Shown: piece after piece, positions 31,671-39,603 of the stretch
Numbering within the stretch: position 1 is the stretch's first letter
Layout of the letters: each line of letters begins with the position of its first letter
From: Helicobacter sp.
GTDB taxonomy: Bacteria > Campylobacterota > Campylobacteria > Campylobacterales > Helicobacteraceae
Direction of reading: 5' to 3'
Length of the DNA: 39,603 bases
NCBI RefSeq assembly: GCF_029067145.1
Contig: NZ_JAIEFA010000070.1
Location: 1-39,603, forward strand
Translations under genes and position numbers: made by a program
The notes under the pieces: model-generated
Databases searched by the model: none
Seen by the model: the letters and a program-made list of their open reading frames with translations, nothing else
What the model was told of the DNA's origin: nothing

Positions 31671-32675
31671 TTATTCTAAACTTGCTAAAATCTTTCCAAA
31701 AGCAACTTTAAAATCTTCCAAGCCCTGTTCTAATAGTTCTTTACTGACTTTATTCAAATCCACCCCCGCTTCTTTCACATTTGCAAAAAATTCTTCCAAC
31801 TCATCCATATCTGGCAAATAGGCTTCCTCTACATCTCCTAATTCCATAAAAGCATTTAAGGCAGTCAGTGGTGCAGTATTTACCGCATAAGGGTGATAAA
31901 GCTCCTTGATATAATACTCGGGCTCTAAGTCCTCGCCTTTGACGCCTGTGCTAGCAAAAAGCGCCCTCACACCAGAGAGAGAATAACTATTGAGGATATG
32001 ATATAAATATTGTGCATTTTTGATTCCCAAAGTTGCGTTTGGGATTCCTTTTTCTTGCAGGATAGAATCGCATTTGCGGTCAAAACGTGAAACAAAAATG
32101 CTCACAACTGCGCGGGGAAAGTCTTTTAATTCTTTTTTGCTTGTTTGCTTAAGTCGTTCGTAGCCCTTTTTAAATGACTCCATACAACCCACTACTTGTT
32201 CTTTGTTGAAAACCAAAGTTGCATTGACGGAGATTCCTTGGGCAATAAGTTCTTCCATTGCTCCAAACCCTGCTTTTGTAGCTGGAATCTTAATCATTAC
32301 ATTAGGATAACCAATATCGTTAAACAAGCGCACGCCTTCTTCAATCGTTGCTTTGGCATCTTCGCACAGATTAGGGTCTACCTCAATGCTAATATAGCCA
32401 TCATTGGGATTTGCATCATAAAGCGGCTTAAGCAACTCTGCGGCGCGTTGAATATCTGTTTTGGCAAGTGCTTCATAAATTTCTTTTGGGCTTTTGCCTT
32501 TCAAGGAATCTTTTTGTGCTTGATAGCTTTCACTTAAAAAAGCCTGTTGGAAAATAGCTGGATTGCTTGTCGCACCCTCTATCAAATCCCCCTCAATCAT
32601 TTTAATAAAATCATTTTCTAAAAAATCTCTTTCTATAAAATCACACCAAAGTGAAAGTAACGCACTTTCTTGCAT
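31671..32675 (-). CDS. tal: Transaldolase
   Basis: A 334-residue transaldolase of the pentose phosphate pathway. The Schiff-base lysine is K129 in VMIKIPATKAG, with SNPAIF at 37-42 and the substrate-binding SRFDRKCD and ASTGVKG segments. Start ATG at 32675 with a strong AAGGAGG site, 10 bases after serB stops. Linked to ppsA and serB, it belongs to a central-carbon stretch. Confidence 0.94.
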   Translation of the reverse strand: MQESALLSLWCDFIERDFLENDFIKMIEGDLIEGATSNPAIFQQAFLSESYQAQKDSLKGKSPKEIYEALAKTDIQRAAELLKPLYDANPNDGYISIEVDPNLCEDAKATIEEGVRLFNDIGYPNVMIKIPATKAGFGAMEELIAQGISVNATLVFNKEQVVGCMESFKKGYERLKQTSKKELKDFPRAVVSIFVSRFDRKCDSILQEKGIPNATLGIKNAQYLYHILNSYSLSGVRALFASTGVKGEDLEPEYYIKELYHPYAVNTAPLTALNAFMELGDVEEAYLPDMDELEEFFANVKEAGVDLNKVSKELLEQGLEDFKVAFGKILASLE

Positions 32676-32685
32676 ATTATCCTCC

Positions 32686-33309
32686 TTAATCTAAATATGT
32701 TTTGATGAGCATTAAATCTTTTTTGTCAATAATGATATTTGCAGCCTCTTGCAAAACTACGTTTGCACAAAATGCTACTTTTTTACTAGCATACTTAAAC
32801 ATAGAAATATCATTTGCGCCATCACCGATTACTATCGTTGTTTCGTAAGTCGCATTCAATAGGATTTGCAATTTTTCAAGCATACGCCCTTTAGAATACG
32901 CAAACATCATTTCTCCTCCTACTTCTCCTGTCAATACATTATTTTTACGATGTAAAATATTGCTAAAATACATATCATAACCTAATGCTTTCTGCCCTGC
33001 GCTCACTCCTTCATCAAACCCGCCGCTAAAAACTACAATTTTATAATCGCGTTTTTTTAATTCTGCAATCAATTCTTTCGCACCCGGATTGTAATGCAAA
33101 TGATTGCACACAGCATATACTTTTTCTAAAGGCATACCCTTTAAAGTCGCTACACGTTTTTTTAAGCTATCATAAAAATCTAATTGACCCGCCATCGCTT
33201 CTTTTGTGATTTTACTTACTTCTGCTTCGCTATTGTTAGCGCGTGCCAACAAATTAATTGTTTCGCCGTCCATTAAAGTGGAATCAAAATCAAACACTGC
33301 AAGTTTCAA
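32686..33309 (-). CDS. serB: Phosphoserine phosphatase SerB
   Basis: A 207-residue HAD-superfamily phosphatase that makes serine from phosphoserine. Motif I DFDST (7-11), motif II SGGF (95-98), K140 and motif III GDGAND (162-167) are intact. The start codon is TTG at 33309, chosen because AAGGA lies 5 bases upstream and motif I is at its usual place. No N-terminal ACT domain, as in other Helicobacter SerB. Confidence 0.92.
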   Translation of the reverse strand: MKLAVFDFDSTLMDGETINLLARANNSEAEVSKITKEAMAGQLDFYDSLKKRVATLKGMPLEKVYAVCNHLHYNPGAKELIAELKKRDYKIVVFSGGFDEGVSAGQKALGYDMYFSNILHRKNNVLTGEVGGEMMFAYSKGRMLEKLQILLNATYETTIVIGDGANDISMFKYASKKVAFCANVVLQEAANIIIDKKDLMLIKTYLD

Positions 33310-33401
33310 ACCAATCCTTAATTTTAAAATAATAACTATTATACAACGTCAAAAATATAAAAGTATTTCAAAAACGAAGTTTAATTTATTTTTTTAGGTT
33401 T

Positions 33402-33424
33402 TTTAAAGCAAGCAGAGCTTTAAA
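33402..33424. terminator. Weak inverted repeat behind ppsA
   Basis: TTTAAAGC (33402-33409) and GCTTTAAA (33417-33424) with a 7-base loop, just after the ppsA stop. It is not followed by a U-run in the ppsA direction, so its role as a terminator is doubtful. Confidence 0.3.
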
Positions 33425-33440
33425 GCCCTACTTTTAGCCG

Positions 33441-35864
33441 TTAAGAGATTCCGAGTTTCTTTTCAAGCTGAACAATTCTATCCCAAGTTTCAATCATAGA
33501 ATCGGGATTAAGAGAAATAGAAGTAATACCATTTTCTACCAAAAATTCTGCAATTTCTGGATAATCACTCGGGGCTTGTCCGCAGATTCCGCAGTATTTA
33601 TTGTGTTTTTTACAAGATTCAATTGCCATTTTAAACATTTTTAATAATGCTGGATTGCGTTCATCAAAAATATGGCTTACTAGCTCACCATCTCTATCCA
33701 CTCCCAAAGTAAGTTGTGTTAAGTCGTTAGAACCGATAGAAAATCCATCAAAGAGTTGCAAAAATTCGTCCGCTAAAATCACATTGACTGGCAATTCACA
33801 CATTACATAAATTTCTAAACCATTTTCCCCTTGTACCAAGCCATTTTTGCGCATAATATCAAGCACTCTGCGCCCTTCTTCAGGTGTTCTTAGGAATGGA
33901 ATCATAATTTTCATATTAGAAAATCCCATTTCATTTCGCGCCATAGCAAGTGCTTCACATTCCCATTCAAACGCTTGTCGGTATTGTTCAGAATAATAGC
34001 GACTTGCTCCACGATAACCAATCATTGGATTCTCTTCGTTAGGCTCATAATCCTTTCCGCCCACCATACGGCAATATTCGTTGGACTTAAAGTCGCTTGT
34101 GCGCACAATAACAGGTTTGGGATAAAAAGCAGAAGCAATCATTCCAACACCCTCTGCAATCTTTTTGACAAAAAAGTCTTTTGGATTCGCATAGCCTGAC
34201 ATAATCTCTCTTACGCTTTCTACGCCATCAAATTCCTTATTACCATTGTGCAAATCAATCAATGCCAAAGGGTGTGCTTTGATATAATTATTAATAATAA
34301 ATTCCATTCTAGCAAGCCCTACACCATTATTTGGAATCATAGAAAATGAAAAGGCTTTTTCGGGATTCCCGATATTCATATAGATTTTAGTTTTTGGTTG
34401 TTCCAATGCACTCAAGTCAATTTTTTCTACTTCATATTCATAAATACCATTATAAACAAAGCCATCTTCGCCTTCTGCACAAGAAACGGTAACCTCCATA
34501 CCTGTTTCTAACTTTTCTGTGGCACCCACTGCCCCAACAATTGCTGGCACACCAATTTCGCGTGCGACAATCGCAGCGTGGCAAGTGCGCCCTCCACGAT
34601 TCGTAATCACTGCTGCTGCTTTTTTCATCGCAGGTTCCCAATCGGGGTCTGTGTTATCAGTTACAAGAATCTCTCCTTGTTTTAATTCACCCATATTGGA
34701 AATATTGTCAATCACACGGATTTTTCCGATTCCAATCTTGCCACCCACTGCTTTACCTGTTAGCAGAATTTCTTTGTCGCCTTTATCTTTAAGGAAATAT
34801 TTTTCAAAAGTATTACTTTGTTTTTTCATTTTTTGGCTTTGCACGGTTTCAGGACGCGCTTGCACGATGAAAATTTCTCCGCTATTTCCATCTTTTGCCC
34901 ATTCCATATCCATTGGACGATATTCACCTGCTTCCTTAGAATAGTGTCTTTCAATTAACATTGCATAACGAGCCAAAGTTAGCACTTCGTCATCTTCTAA
35001 TGAAAAGCTTTTAAGTTCTTCTTCTGTTGTTTCAATGTTTTTTGTTGGGTGTTTTGCGCCCGAGGCTGCATACACCATTTTAATATTTTTAAATCCTAGC
35101 TGACGCTTTAGAATCGGTCGTTTTCCTAGCTCTAAAGAAGGCTTAAAAACATAAAATTCGTCAGGATTCACGGTTCCACCCACGACATTTTCTCCGAGCC
35201 CCCAACTAGAAGTAATAAAGACTGCGTCTTTGAAGCCTGTCTCTGTGTCAATGCTAAACATAACTCCCGAGCTTCCCTTGTCCGAACGCACCATTTTTTG
35301 CACTCCGACAGAAAGGGCAACCTTAAAATGGTCAAATCCCCTTGAGGCACGATAACTCACTGCTCTGTCTGTAAAAAGTGAGGCAAAGCAAGATTTCACA
35401 TAGTGGATTAGCTCTGTTTGACCTTGCACACTCAAATAAGTGTCTTGCTGCCCCGCAAAACTCGCATCGGGCAAATCCTCTGCGGTTGCAGAGCTTCTGA
35501 CTGCCACATCAGCTTCTTCCATTTTATATTCTTCACTCAAGATTTTATAGGCTTCTAAAATCTCTTTGCGCAAATCTTCTGGCAATGGTGTGCCAAAAAT
35601 CATATCGCGAATTTTTTTGGAGCGAACGTTTAATACATCAATTTCGGTTACATCAATCCCATCAAGCAATTCTTTGATTTTCTCTCGAATCCCTGCACTA
35701 TCTAGCAAATACCAATATGCCTCACTTGTAATCGCAAAACCATTGGGAACTTTGATTCCCATTGGCACAAGCTCTTGAAACATTTCTCCGATACTTGCAT
35801 TTTTTCCCCCAACAATAGGGACATCTTTGTTGTTTAGCTCTTTGAAAAACTTGATGTATTTCAT
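33441..35864 (-). CDS. ppsA: Phosphoenolpyruvate synthase PpsA
   Basis: An 807-residue PEP synthase, which makes PEP from pyruvate and ATP for gluconeogenesis. The N-terminal ATP-binding domain has GGKNASIGEMFQ and the RSSATAEDLPDASFAGQQDTYLS segment; the phosphohistidine is H429 in GGRTCHAAIVAREIGVPAIVG; the C-terminal TIM-barrel holds MIGYRGASRYY and NKYCGICGQAPSDYPE. Complete and full length. ATG with AAGGAG. Separate from serB by 131 bases. Confidence 0.96.
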   Translation of the reverse strand: MKYIKFFKELNNKDVPIVGGKNASIGEMFQELVPMGIKVPNGFAITSEAYWYLLDSAGIREKIKELLDGIDVTEIDVLNVRSKKIRDMIFGTPLPEDLRKEILEAYKILSEEYKMEEADVAVRSSATAEDLPDASFAGQQDTYLSVQGQTELIHYVKSCFASLFTDRAVSYRASRGFDHFKVALSVGVQKMVRSDKGSSGVMFSIDTETGFKDAVFITSSWGLGENVVGGTVNPDEFYVFKPSLELGKRPILKRQLGFKNIKMVYAASGAKHPTKNIETTEEELKSFSLEDDEVLTLARYAMLIERHYSKEAGEYRPMDMEWAKDGNSGEIFIVQARPETVQSQKMKKQSNTFEKYFLKDKGDKEILLTGKAVGGKIGIGKIRVIDNISNMGELKQGEILVTDNTDPDWEPAMKKAAAVITNRGGRTCHAAIVAREIGVPAIVGAVGATEKLETGMEVTVSCAEGEDGFVYNGIYEYEVEKIDLSALEQPKTKIYMNIGNPEKAFSFSMIPNNGVGLARMEFIINNYIKAHPLALIDLHNGNKEFDGVESVREIMSGYANPKDFFVKKIAEGVGMIASAFYPKPVIVRTSDFKSNEYCRMVGGKDYEPNEENPMIGYRGASRYYSEQYRQAFEWECEALAMARNEMGFSNMKIMIPFLRTPEEGRRVLDIMRKNGLVQGENGLEIYVMCELPVNVILADEFLQLFDGFSIGSNDLTQLTLGVDRDGELVSHIFDERNPALLKMFKMAIESCKKHNKYCGICGQAPSDYPEIAEFLVENGITSISLNPDSMIETWDRIVQLEKKLGIS

Positions 35865-36053
35865 CTTAGATTTCTCCTTAAAATTCCTGCTGAAAAATTG
35901 TTTTAAAAATAAAACGCGAATATTTTACTGAATTTAACTTTATCTCAATCTTAGTTTATCTATACTTTATGCGTCATTTGATAAACTTTCATTGATTTTG
36001 CAAATTTTACACATCAAAGACACAAAATTGCATTTTTTATTGTAAGGAACAAA

Positions 36054-38264
36054 ATGAAAAACCTATCCCAAGTCTTGAAGCAGCATAAATTAACACAAGA
36101 GGATTATCAAAAGATTTTAGGTATCTTAGGACGAGAACCTAATCTCGTAGAACTTGGTATTTTTTCGGCTATGTGGAGCGAACATTGTAGTTATAAATCT
36201 AGCAAAATTTATCTTAATGGCTTTCCTACACGCGCTCCTTGGGTGATTCAAGGACCTGGAGAAAACGCTGGCGTCATTGATATTGGCGGAGGATATGGAG
36301 CAGTCTTTAAAATGGAATCGCACAATCACCCAAGCTTCATTGAACCCTATGCGGGGGCTGCAACGGGTGTAGGCGGGATTATGCGCGATATTTTTACAAT
36401 GGGAGCAAGAGTTGTCGCAAGCCTAAACTCCATTCGTTTTGGCGATATTACCAAAAAGGATTCCATAGGAGCGAAGCACCGCTATTTGTTGCGTGGCGTT
36501 GTCGCTGGAATCGGGGGTTATGGAAATTGTATGGGTGTGCCAACTATTGGTGGGGAAATGAGTTTTGAGCCTAGTTATGAGGGAAATATTCTTGTCAATG
36601 CCTTTTCTCTTGGAATCGTTAAAAATGATGAAATCTTTTATGGTAAAGCAGAGGGAATCGGAAACCCTGTGATTTATGTTGGTTCTAAAACGGGGCGCGA
36701 TGGATTGGGCGGAGCGGTAATGAGTAGTGATTCCTTTAGTGAGGATTCCAAATCTTTGCGCCCAACAGTGCAAGTAGGCGACCCTTTTACTGAAAAGTTA
36801 CTTTTGGAGGCTTGTTTGGAACTTTTTAAACAAGATTTGATTGTTGGAATCCAAGATATGGGAGCAGCAGGACTTACAAGCTCTAGCTTTGAAATGGCAG
36901 GACGCAGTGGAAGCGGAATGGTAATGCACTTAGATAAAGTGCCTATGCGAGAGGCAGGAATGACGCCTTATGAACTAATGCTTAGCGAATCCCAAGAGCG
37001 AATGCTAATCTGCGCTAAAAAAGGCTGTGAGGCAAGAATCATAGAAATTTTTTCCAAATGGGAATTGGATTGCGCAATTATCGGTGAAGTAACTAATAGC
37101 GGCAAAATGGAACTCTTTTGGTATAATGAAAAATGTGCGGAGATTCCTATCGCTCCTTTGAGTGAAAAAGCACCTGTGCTAGAAAGACCCGTGAGTGAAA
37201 ATCCGCATTATTTGGATTCTATCGCACCTTTGGATGAGAAAAGTTTGCGTGCGCAGGAATCTCAAAAAGTTTTTGAATCCCTGCTTAAAAGCCCGGAAAT
37301 CTGCGACAAAGCTTGGGTTTATACACAATACGATTCCACCGTGCAAACCAATACAATTATTCCTAGTGGCGCGGGCGGTGCAAGTGTGATTCGTGTTAAG
37401 GAAAATGGCAAAGGTTTAGGAATGAGTGTCGCGTGCCAAAGCCGATTATGCTATCTCAATCCAAGAGAGGGGGCAAAGCAAGCTGTGGCAAAAGTCGGGC
37501 GCGATATTGCCTTGCGTGGCGGACGCGCTTTAGCAATCACGGATTGTTTGAACTTTGGCAGCCCAGAGAATCCAGAAGTAATGTGGCAATTCAAAGAATC
37601 CTGCGAAGGCATTAAAGAAGCTTGCAAAGCCCTTAATACACCTGTTGTTAGCGGTAATGTCAGTCTCTATAACCAAACCAATGGTAAAGATATTTATCCT
37701 ACACCAAGCATTGCGGGAGTGGGCGTAATTGACGCGGTAGATAATGTCCTTTCCTCACATTTCAAAGAAGCGGGATTGGAAATCTATCGCCTTGCTCCGC
37801 AGGGAATCCAGCCAAAATTTGGCGCGAGCTTGGTCGCAAAATATTTTGGAGAATCTTTTAAGAGCGAAATTGCAAAAATCAATTTACAAGATGAGCTTTT
37901 CTTGTGGAATTTTCTCAATGTCGCTAATGAATATGGATTGCTTAAAGCAGCGGTGGATATTTATCAAGGGGGCTTGGCAATGGCATTAGCCAAAGCTTGC
38001 ATAAGAGGAAATATTGGCGTTACAACCACAGCAAAGTTTAGCTTTGATGAACTTTTTGGTGAAGCACCGACACAGATTCTACTTGCCATAGAATCGCAAA
38101 ATCTTGAAAAACTCACTCCTTTGCTCCAAAATTCAAACTTGAAGCTAACCAAAGTCGCAACACTCGGCGGAGAAACGCTCCAGATTGGCGACATTACAAT
38201 ACCACTCCACAATGCAAATCAAATCTTTTATCAACAATTCCAAAACATTGTGGAAGCGCTTTAG
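36054..38264 (+). CDS. purL: Phosphoribosylformylglycinamidine synthase, large subunit PurL
   Basis: A 736-residue PurL of the small (Bacillus-type) class that works with separate PurS and PurQ in the fourth step of purine synthesis. It has WSEHCSYKSSK, the nucleotide/metal site ESHNHPS (H90, H92), the GGIMRDI segment, a second AIRS-like half with GAGGASVI and SGNVSLYNQT. Start ATG at 36054 with AAGGAA. Promoters for purL and the divergent ppsA share 35865-36053, where the main visible feature is AT-richness. Complete. Confidence 0.95.
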   Translation: MKNLSQVLKQHKLTQEDYQKILGILGREPNLVELGIFSAMWSEHCSYKSSKIYLNGFPTRAPWVIQGPGENAGVIDIGGGYGAVFKMESHNHPSFIEPYAGAATGVGGIMRDIFTMGARVVASLNSIRFGDITKKDSIGAKHRYLLRGVVAGIGGYGNCMGVPTIGGEMSFEPSYEGNILVNAFSLGIVKNDEIFYGKAEGIGNPVIYVGSKTGRDGLGGAVMSSDSFSEDSKSLRPTVQVGDPFTEKLLLEACLELFKQDLIVGIQDMGAAGLTSSSFEMAGRSGSGMVMHLDKVPMREAGMTPYELMLSESQERMLICAKKGCEARIIEIFSKWELDCAIIGEVTNSGKMELFWYNEKCAEIPIAPLSEKAPVLERPVSENPHYLDSIAPLDEKSLRAQESQKVFESLLKSPEICDKAWVYTQYDSTVQTNTIIPSGAGGASVIRVKENGKGLGMSVACQSRLCYLNPREGAKQAVAKVGRDIALRGGRALAITDCLNFGSPENPEVMWQFKESCEGIKEACKALNTPVVSGNVSLYNQTNGKDIYPTPSIAGVGVIDAVDNVLSSHFKEAGLEIYRLAPQGIQPKFGASLVAKYFGESFKSEIAKINLQDELFLWNFLNVANEYGLLKAAVDIYQGGLAMALAKACIRGNIGVTTTAKFSFDELFGEAPTQILLAIESQNLEKLTPLLQNSNLKLTKVATLGGETLQIGDITIPLHNANQIFYQQFQNIVEAL

Positions 38265-38739
38265 TTCTTGTTTTAAGATTCCATTGTGGAATCTTAAAGA
38301 TTGCTTTAAAGCCCTATTTTTCTTATTTCCCTTATTGTCTTATGCGCAGGATTCTAAAACTTCGCTGATACAACCCAATTTTATGGACTTTGACCAATTT
38401 TATACTCAAGTGCATAAACAAACACTGGAGCGCAATTTCGTGCGATTTCGTCATCGTATCGTTGTCAGTCGTGAGGGGTATCACTCATTATCCCTTAAAG
38501 AAAGGGAGGCACTAGATAAGATGCACGCGCTTGTATTGGTGTTTAGCAAGATTTCGTGGTTTATCTATTTTAATGAACAAAGCGGGGTTGGAATCTCTAC
38601 GACTGCAAATAGTCATTTGCAATTTGATATTCGTTATTATGAGACTTTGCGTGATATTGGGATTGACAGGGACATCAAAGCAATGTGTGTCCTCCCCTAC
38701 TTTGACAAATGTATTTTGCTTGGGTTCAAGATGTTTTGA
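38212..38739 (+). CDS. Small predicted exported protein of unknown function
   Basis: The frame is open from 38185 and its true start is uncertain. From the ATG at 38212 it has 175 residues and overlaps purL by 53 bases. A TTG at 38284 would give a compact signal peptide (about 18 residues, WNLKDCFKALFFLFPLLSYA) with cleavage before QDSKT, but it sits in the loop of a hairpin and has no ribosome site. The mature part has no family I recognise: RFRHRIVVSREGYHSLSLKEREALDKM, then YFNEQSGVGISTTANSHLQFDIRYYE. It ends with C- and K-containing CILLGFKMF. Confidence 0.5.
   Translation: MQIKSFINNSKTLWKRFSSCFKIPLWNLKDCFKALFFLFPLLSYAQDSKTSLIQPNFMDFDQFYTQVHKQTLERNFVRFRHRIVVSREGYHSLSLKEREALDKMHALVLVFSKISWFIYFNEQSGVGISTTANSHLQFDIRYYETLRDIGIDRDIKAMCVLPYFDKCILLGFKMF
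38272..38298 (+). terminator. Perfect 12-bp hairpin behind purL
   Basis: TTTAAGATTCCA (38272-38283), loop TTG, and the exact complement (38287-38298), starting 8 bases after the purL stop. No clean U-run follows, so it may attenuate rather than terminate. It lies in the 5' part of the next gene's frame and resembles the hairpin at 7409-7435. Confidence 0.5.
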
Positions 38740-38802
38740 CATTATTGTTTGCAAACAATGAGAATCTTTCCTTTTAGACTATTAATTTTATTTTAAATTA
38801 GA

Positions 38803-38808
38803 TAAAAT
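38803..38808 (+). promoter_or_regulatory. -10 element for the sialyltransferase gene
   Basis: TAAAAT in a very AT-rich context, 29 bases before the ATG at 38837, with AAGGAG at 38828-38833 (only 3 bases from that ATG; 12 from the ATG at 38846). Points into the gene and the CRISPR array. Confidence 0.5.
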
Positions 38809-38836
38809 TCGAATTCTCATCTAAAACAAGGAGCGC

Positions 38837-39355
38837 ATGATATTAATGTTTGATAATGCAATTATTGCTGGTGGTGGACCAAGCTTAAAACAAATTGATT
38901 ATTCTAGACTTCCTAAGAATTTTGATGTTTTTAGGGTTAATTTTTTTTATTTTGAAGAACAATACTATCTAGGTGATAAGGTAAAAGTTTGTACGACTTT
39001 TCCTGCAAACTTTTTTCAGTACTATTACGCAATGCATCAACTTAAACAAAAAAAGGAATATCAAATTGATACTATTGCTTGCGCTTTCTATGATATTCAA
39101 TGTATATTTGAAAAAGAAATCAATTATCTCAAAAAAAATTTTAAAGCATTATTCCCAGACGCTCTTAATCCACTAGAAATTAAAGAAATTTATCCTTTCC
39201 TTGCTTTTCATAGCTTTAGAAAACTATATTTAGATACTCATTTGATAGAAAGAACAGGAATTTATACCATAGCACTTGCTTGTGCCTTAGGTTATAAGAA
39301 AATCTACCTAGCAGGGTTTGACACCTATCAACCAAATGTTTTAGCCGCTTGTTAA
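38837..39355 (+). pseudogene. GT42 (Cst-type) sialyltransferase truncated by a CRISPR repeat
   Basis: The 172 residues match the N-terminal half of Campylobacter Cst sialyltransferases (CMP-sialic acid to galactose): AIIAGGGPSLKQIDYSRLPKNFDVFRVN, FYFEEQYYLGDKVKV, RTGIYTIALACALGYKKIYLAGFD. It ends at TYQ, equivalent to the Tyr156 region of C. jejuni CstII, so by family knowledge Tyr162, the catalytic His188 and the whole C-terminal third are missing. The last five codons (VLAAC) and the stop are the start of the first CRISPR repeat, which begins at 39338. The gene shows no GAATC/GATTC words although they abound nearby, fitting foreign origin. Start may be 38846 instead. Product almost certainly inactive in sugar transfer. 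Confidence 0.85.
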
Positions 39356-39603
39356 ATTCTTTTATGGTAAAATCATATCATTGTAAATAAAAGAAATTTT
39401 CTAGTTTTAGCCGCTTGTTAAATTCTTTTATGGTAAAATTGGGAATTTCACAAGCACTTACAACGGGAAGTTTTAGCCGCTTGTTAAATTCTTTTATGGT
39501 AAAATGCGGCATTTAAAGAGTGTTCCGTCTATTTTGTTTGAGCCGCTTGTTAAATTCTGTTATGGTAAAATTAATAAAAAACGCAATAGTTTCAACGCGG
39601 AGT
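39338..39603 (+). CRISPR. Type II-C-like CRISPR array, continuing past the window
   Basis: Four 36-base repeats at 39338-39373, 39404-39439, 39470-39505 and 39536-39571 alternate with four 30-base spacers (39374-39403, 39440-39469, 39506-39535, 39572-39601). The window ends with GT (39602-39603), the first two bases of a fifth repeat. The repeat starts GTTTTAGCC and ends TTATGGTAAAAT, like the Campylobacter jejuni type II-C repeat. The three first repeats are identical; the fourth has T-to-G changes at repeat positions 5 and 24. Each repeat ends in TGGTAAAAT, an extended -10 pointing into the following spacer, as in Neisseria and Campylobacter II-C arrays where each repeat can carry a promoter. 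No cas gene or tracrRNA seen here. Confidence 0.95.

Noticed and set aside
38740..38836. tracrRNA or leader upstream of the array
   Set aside because: I looked for an anti-repeat (the complement of GTTTTAG...GGTAAAAT) by eye across the window and found none; the region has only a promoter for cst.
38837..39337. Phase-variable homopolymer tract as the cause of the cst truncation
   Set aside because: No long G or C run exists in the fragment; the break coincides exactly with the first repeat base.
1..39603. tRNA or rRNA genes
   Set aside because: No T-arm/acceptor pattern or rRNA signature sequence was noticed on either strand.

Overview
The window looks like chromosome of an enterohepatic Helicobacter from the group that carries N-glycosylation genes (H. 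pullorum / H. canadensis / H. winghamensis-like). The evidence is AT-rich DNA, a single-subunit oligosaccharyltransferase PglB, the epsilonproteobacterial recombinase XerH, the order clpS-clpA-DUF815-galU-(small membrane protein)-murA-rsmH, a UPF0323 lipoprotein paired with a glutathionylspermidine-synthase-like protein, and a CRISPR repeat close to the Campylobacter type II-C repeat. The species is an inference. No rRNA, tRNA or insertion sequence was seen, and no gene-free stretch exceeds about 250 bases.

Layout. 1-7054 (minus strand): start of a secreted protein cut by the window edge, a DUF455 ferritin-like protein, MarC, an ATP-grasp-like enzyme, then moaC, pglB and a GT8 glycosyltransferase. 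7251-8809 (minus): a 47-residue FeoB-associated Cys-rich membrane protein behind a porin gene with a Fur-box-like upstream site. 9022-13202 (plus): lipoprotein, GSP-synthase-like ATP-grasp, hemL, an AtpI-like protein and a membrane protein. 13394-17692: xerH with a difH-like palindrome upstream, flanked by three cysteine-free proteins of unknown function (two of them tandem paralogues) whose promoters look FliA/sigma-28-like. 17756-25206 (minus): an eight-gene cell-envelope and proteolysis run. 25311-35864: EamA transporter, der (plus), purH, an LptF/G permease, pth, rplY, tal, serB and ppsA. 36054-38739 (plus): purL and a small exported protein.

The last 770 bases are the accessory part. A GT42 (Cst-type) sialyltransferase gene runs directly into the first repeat of a CRISPR array, and that repeat encodes its last residues and its stop codon. 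The truncated protein lacks the C-terminal half of the catalytic domain. The array has 36-base repeats and 30-base spacers, each repeat ends in an extended -10 element, and it leaves the window two bases into a fifth repeat. No cas gene or tracrRNA is visible here.

Most likely points of novelty are the sialyltransferase/CRISPR junction and its regulatory consequences, the sigma-28-like, cysteine-free protein set around xerH/difH, and the iron-linked porin plus small Cys-rich protein unit.
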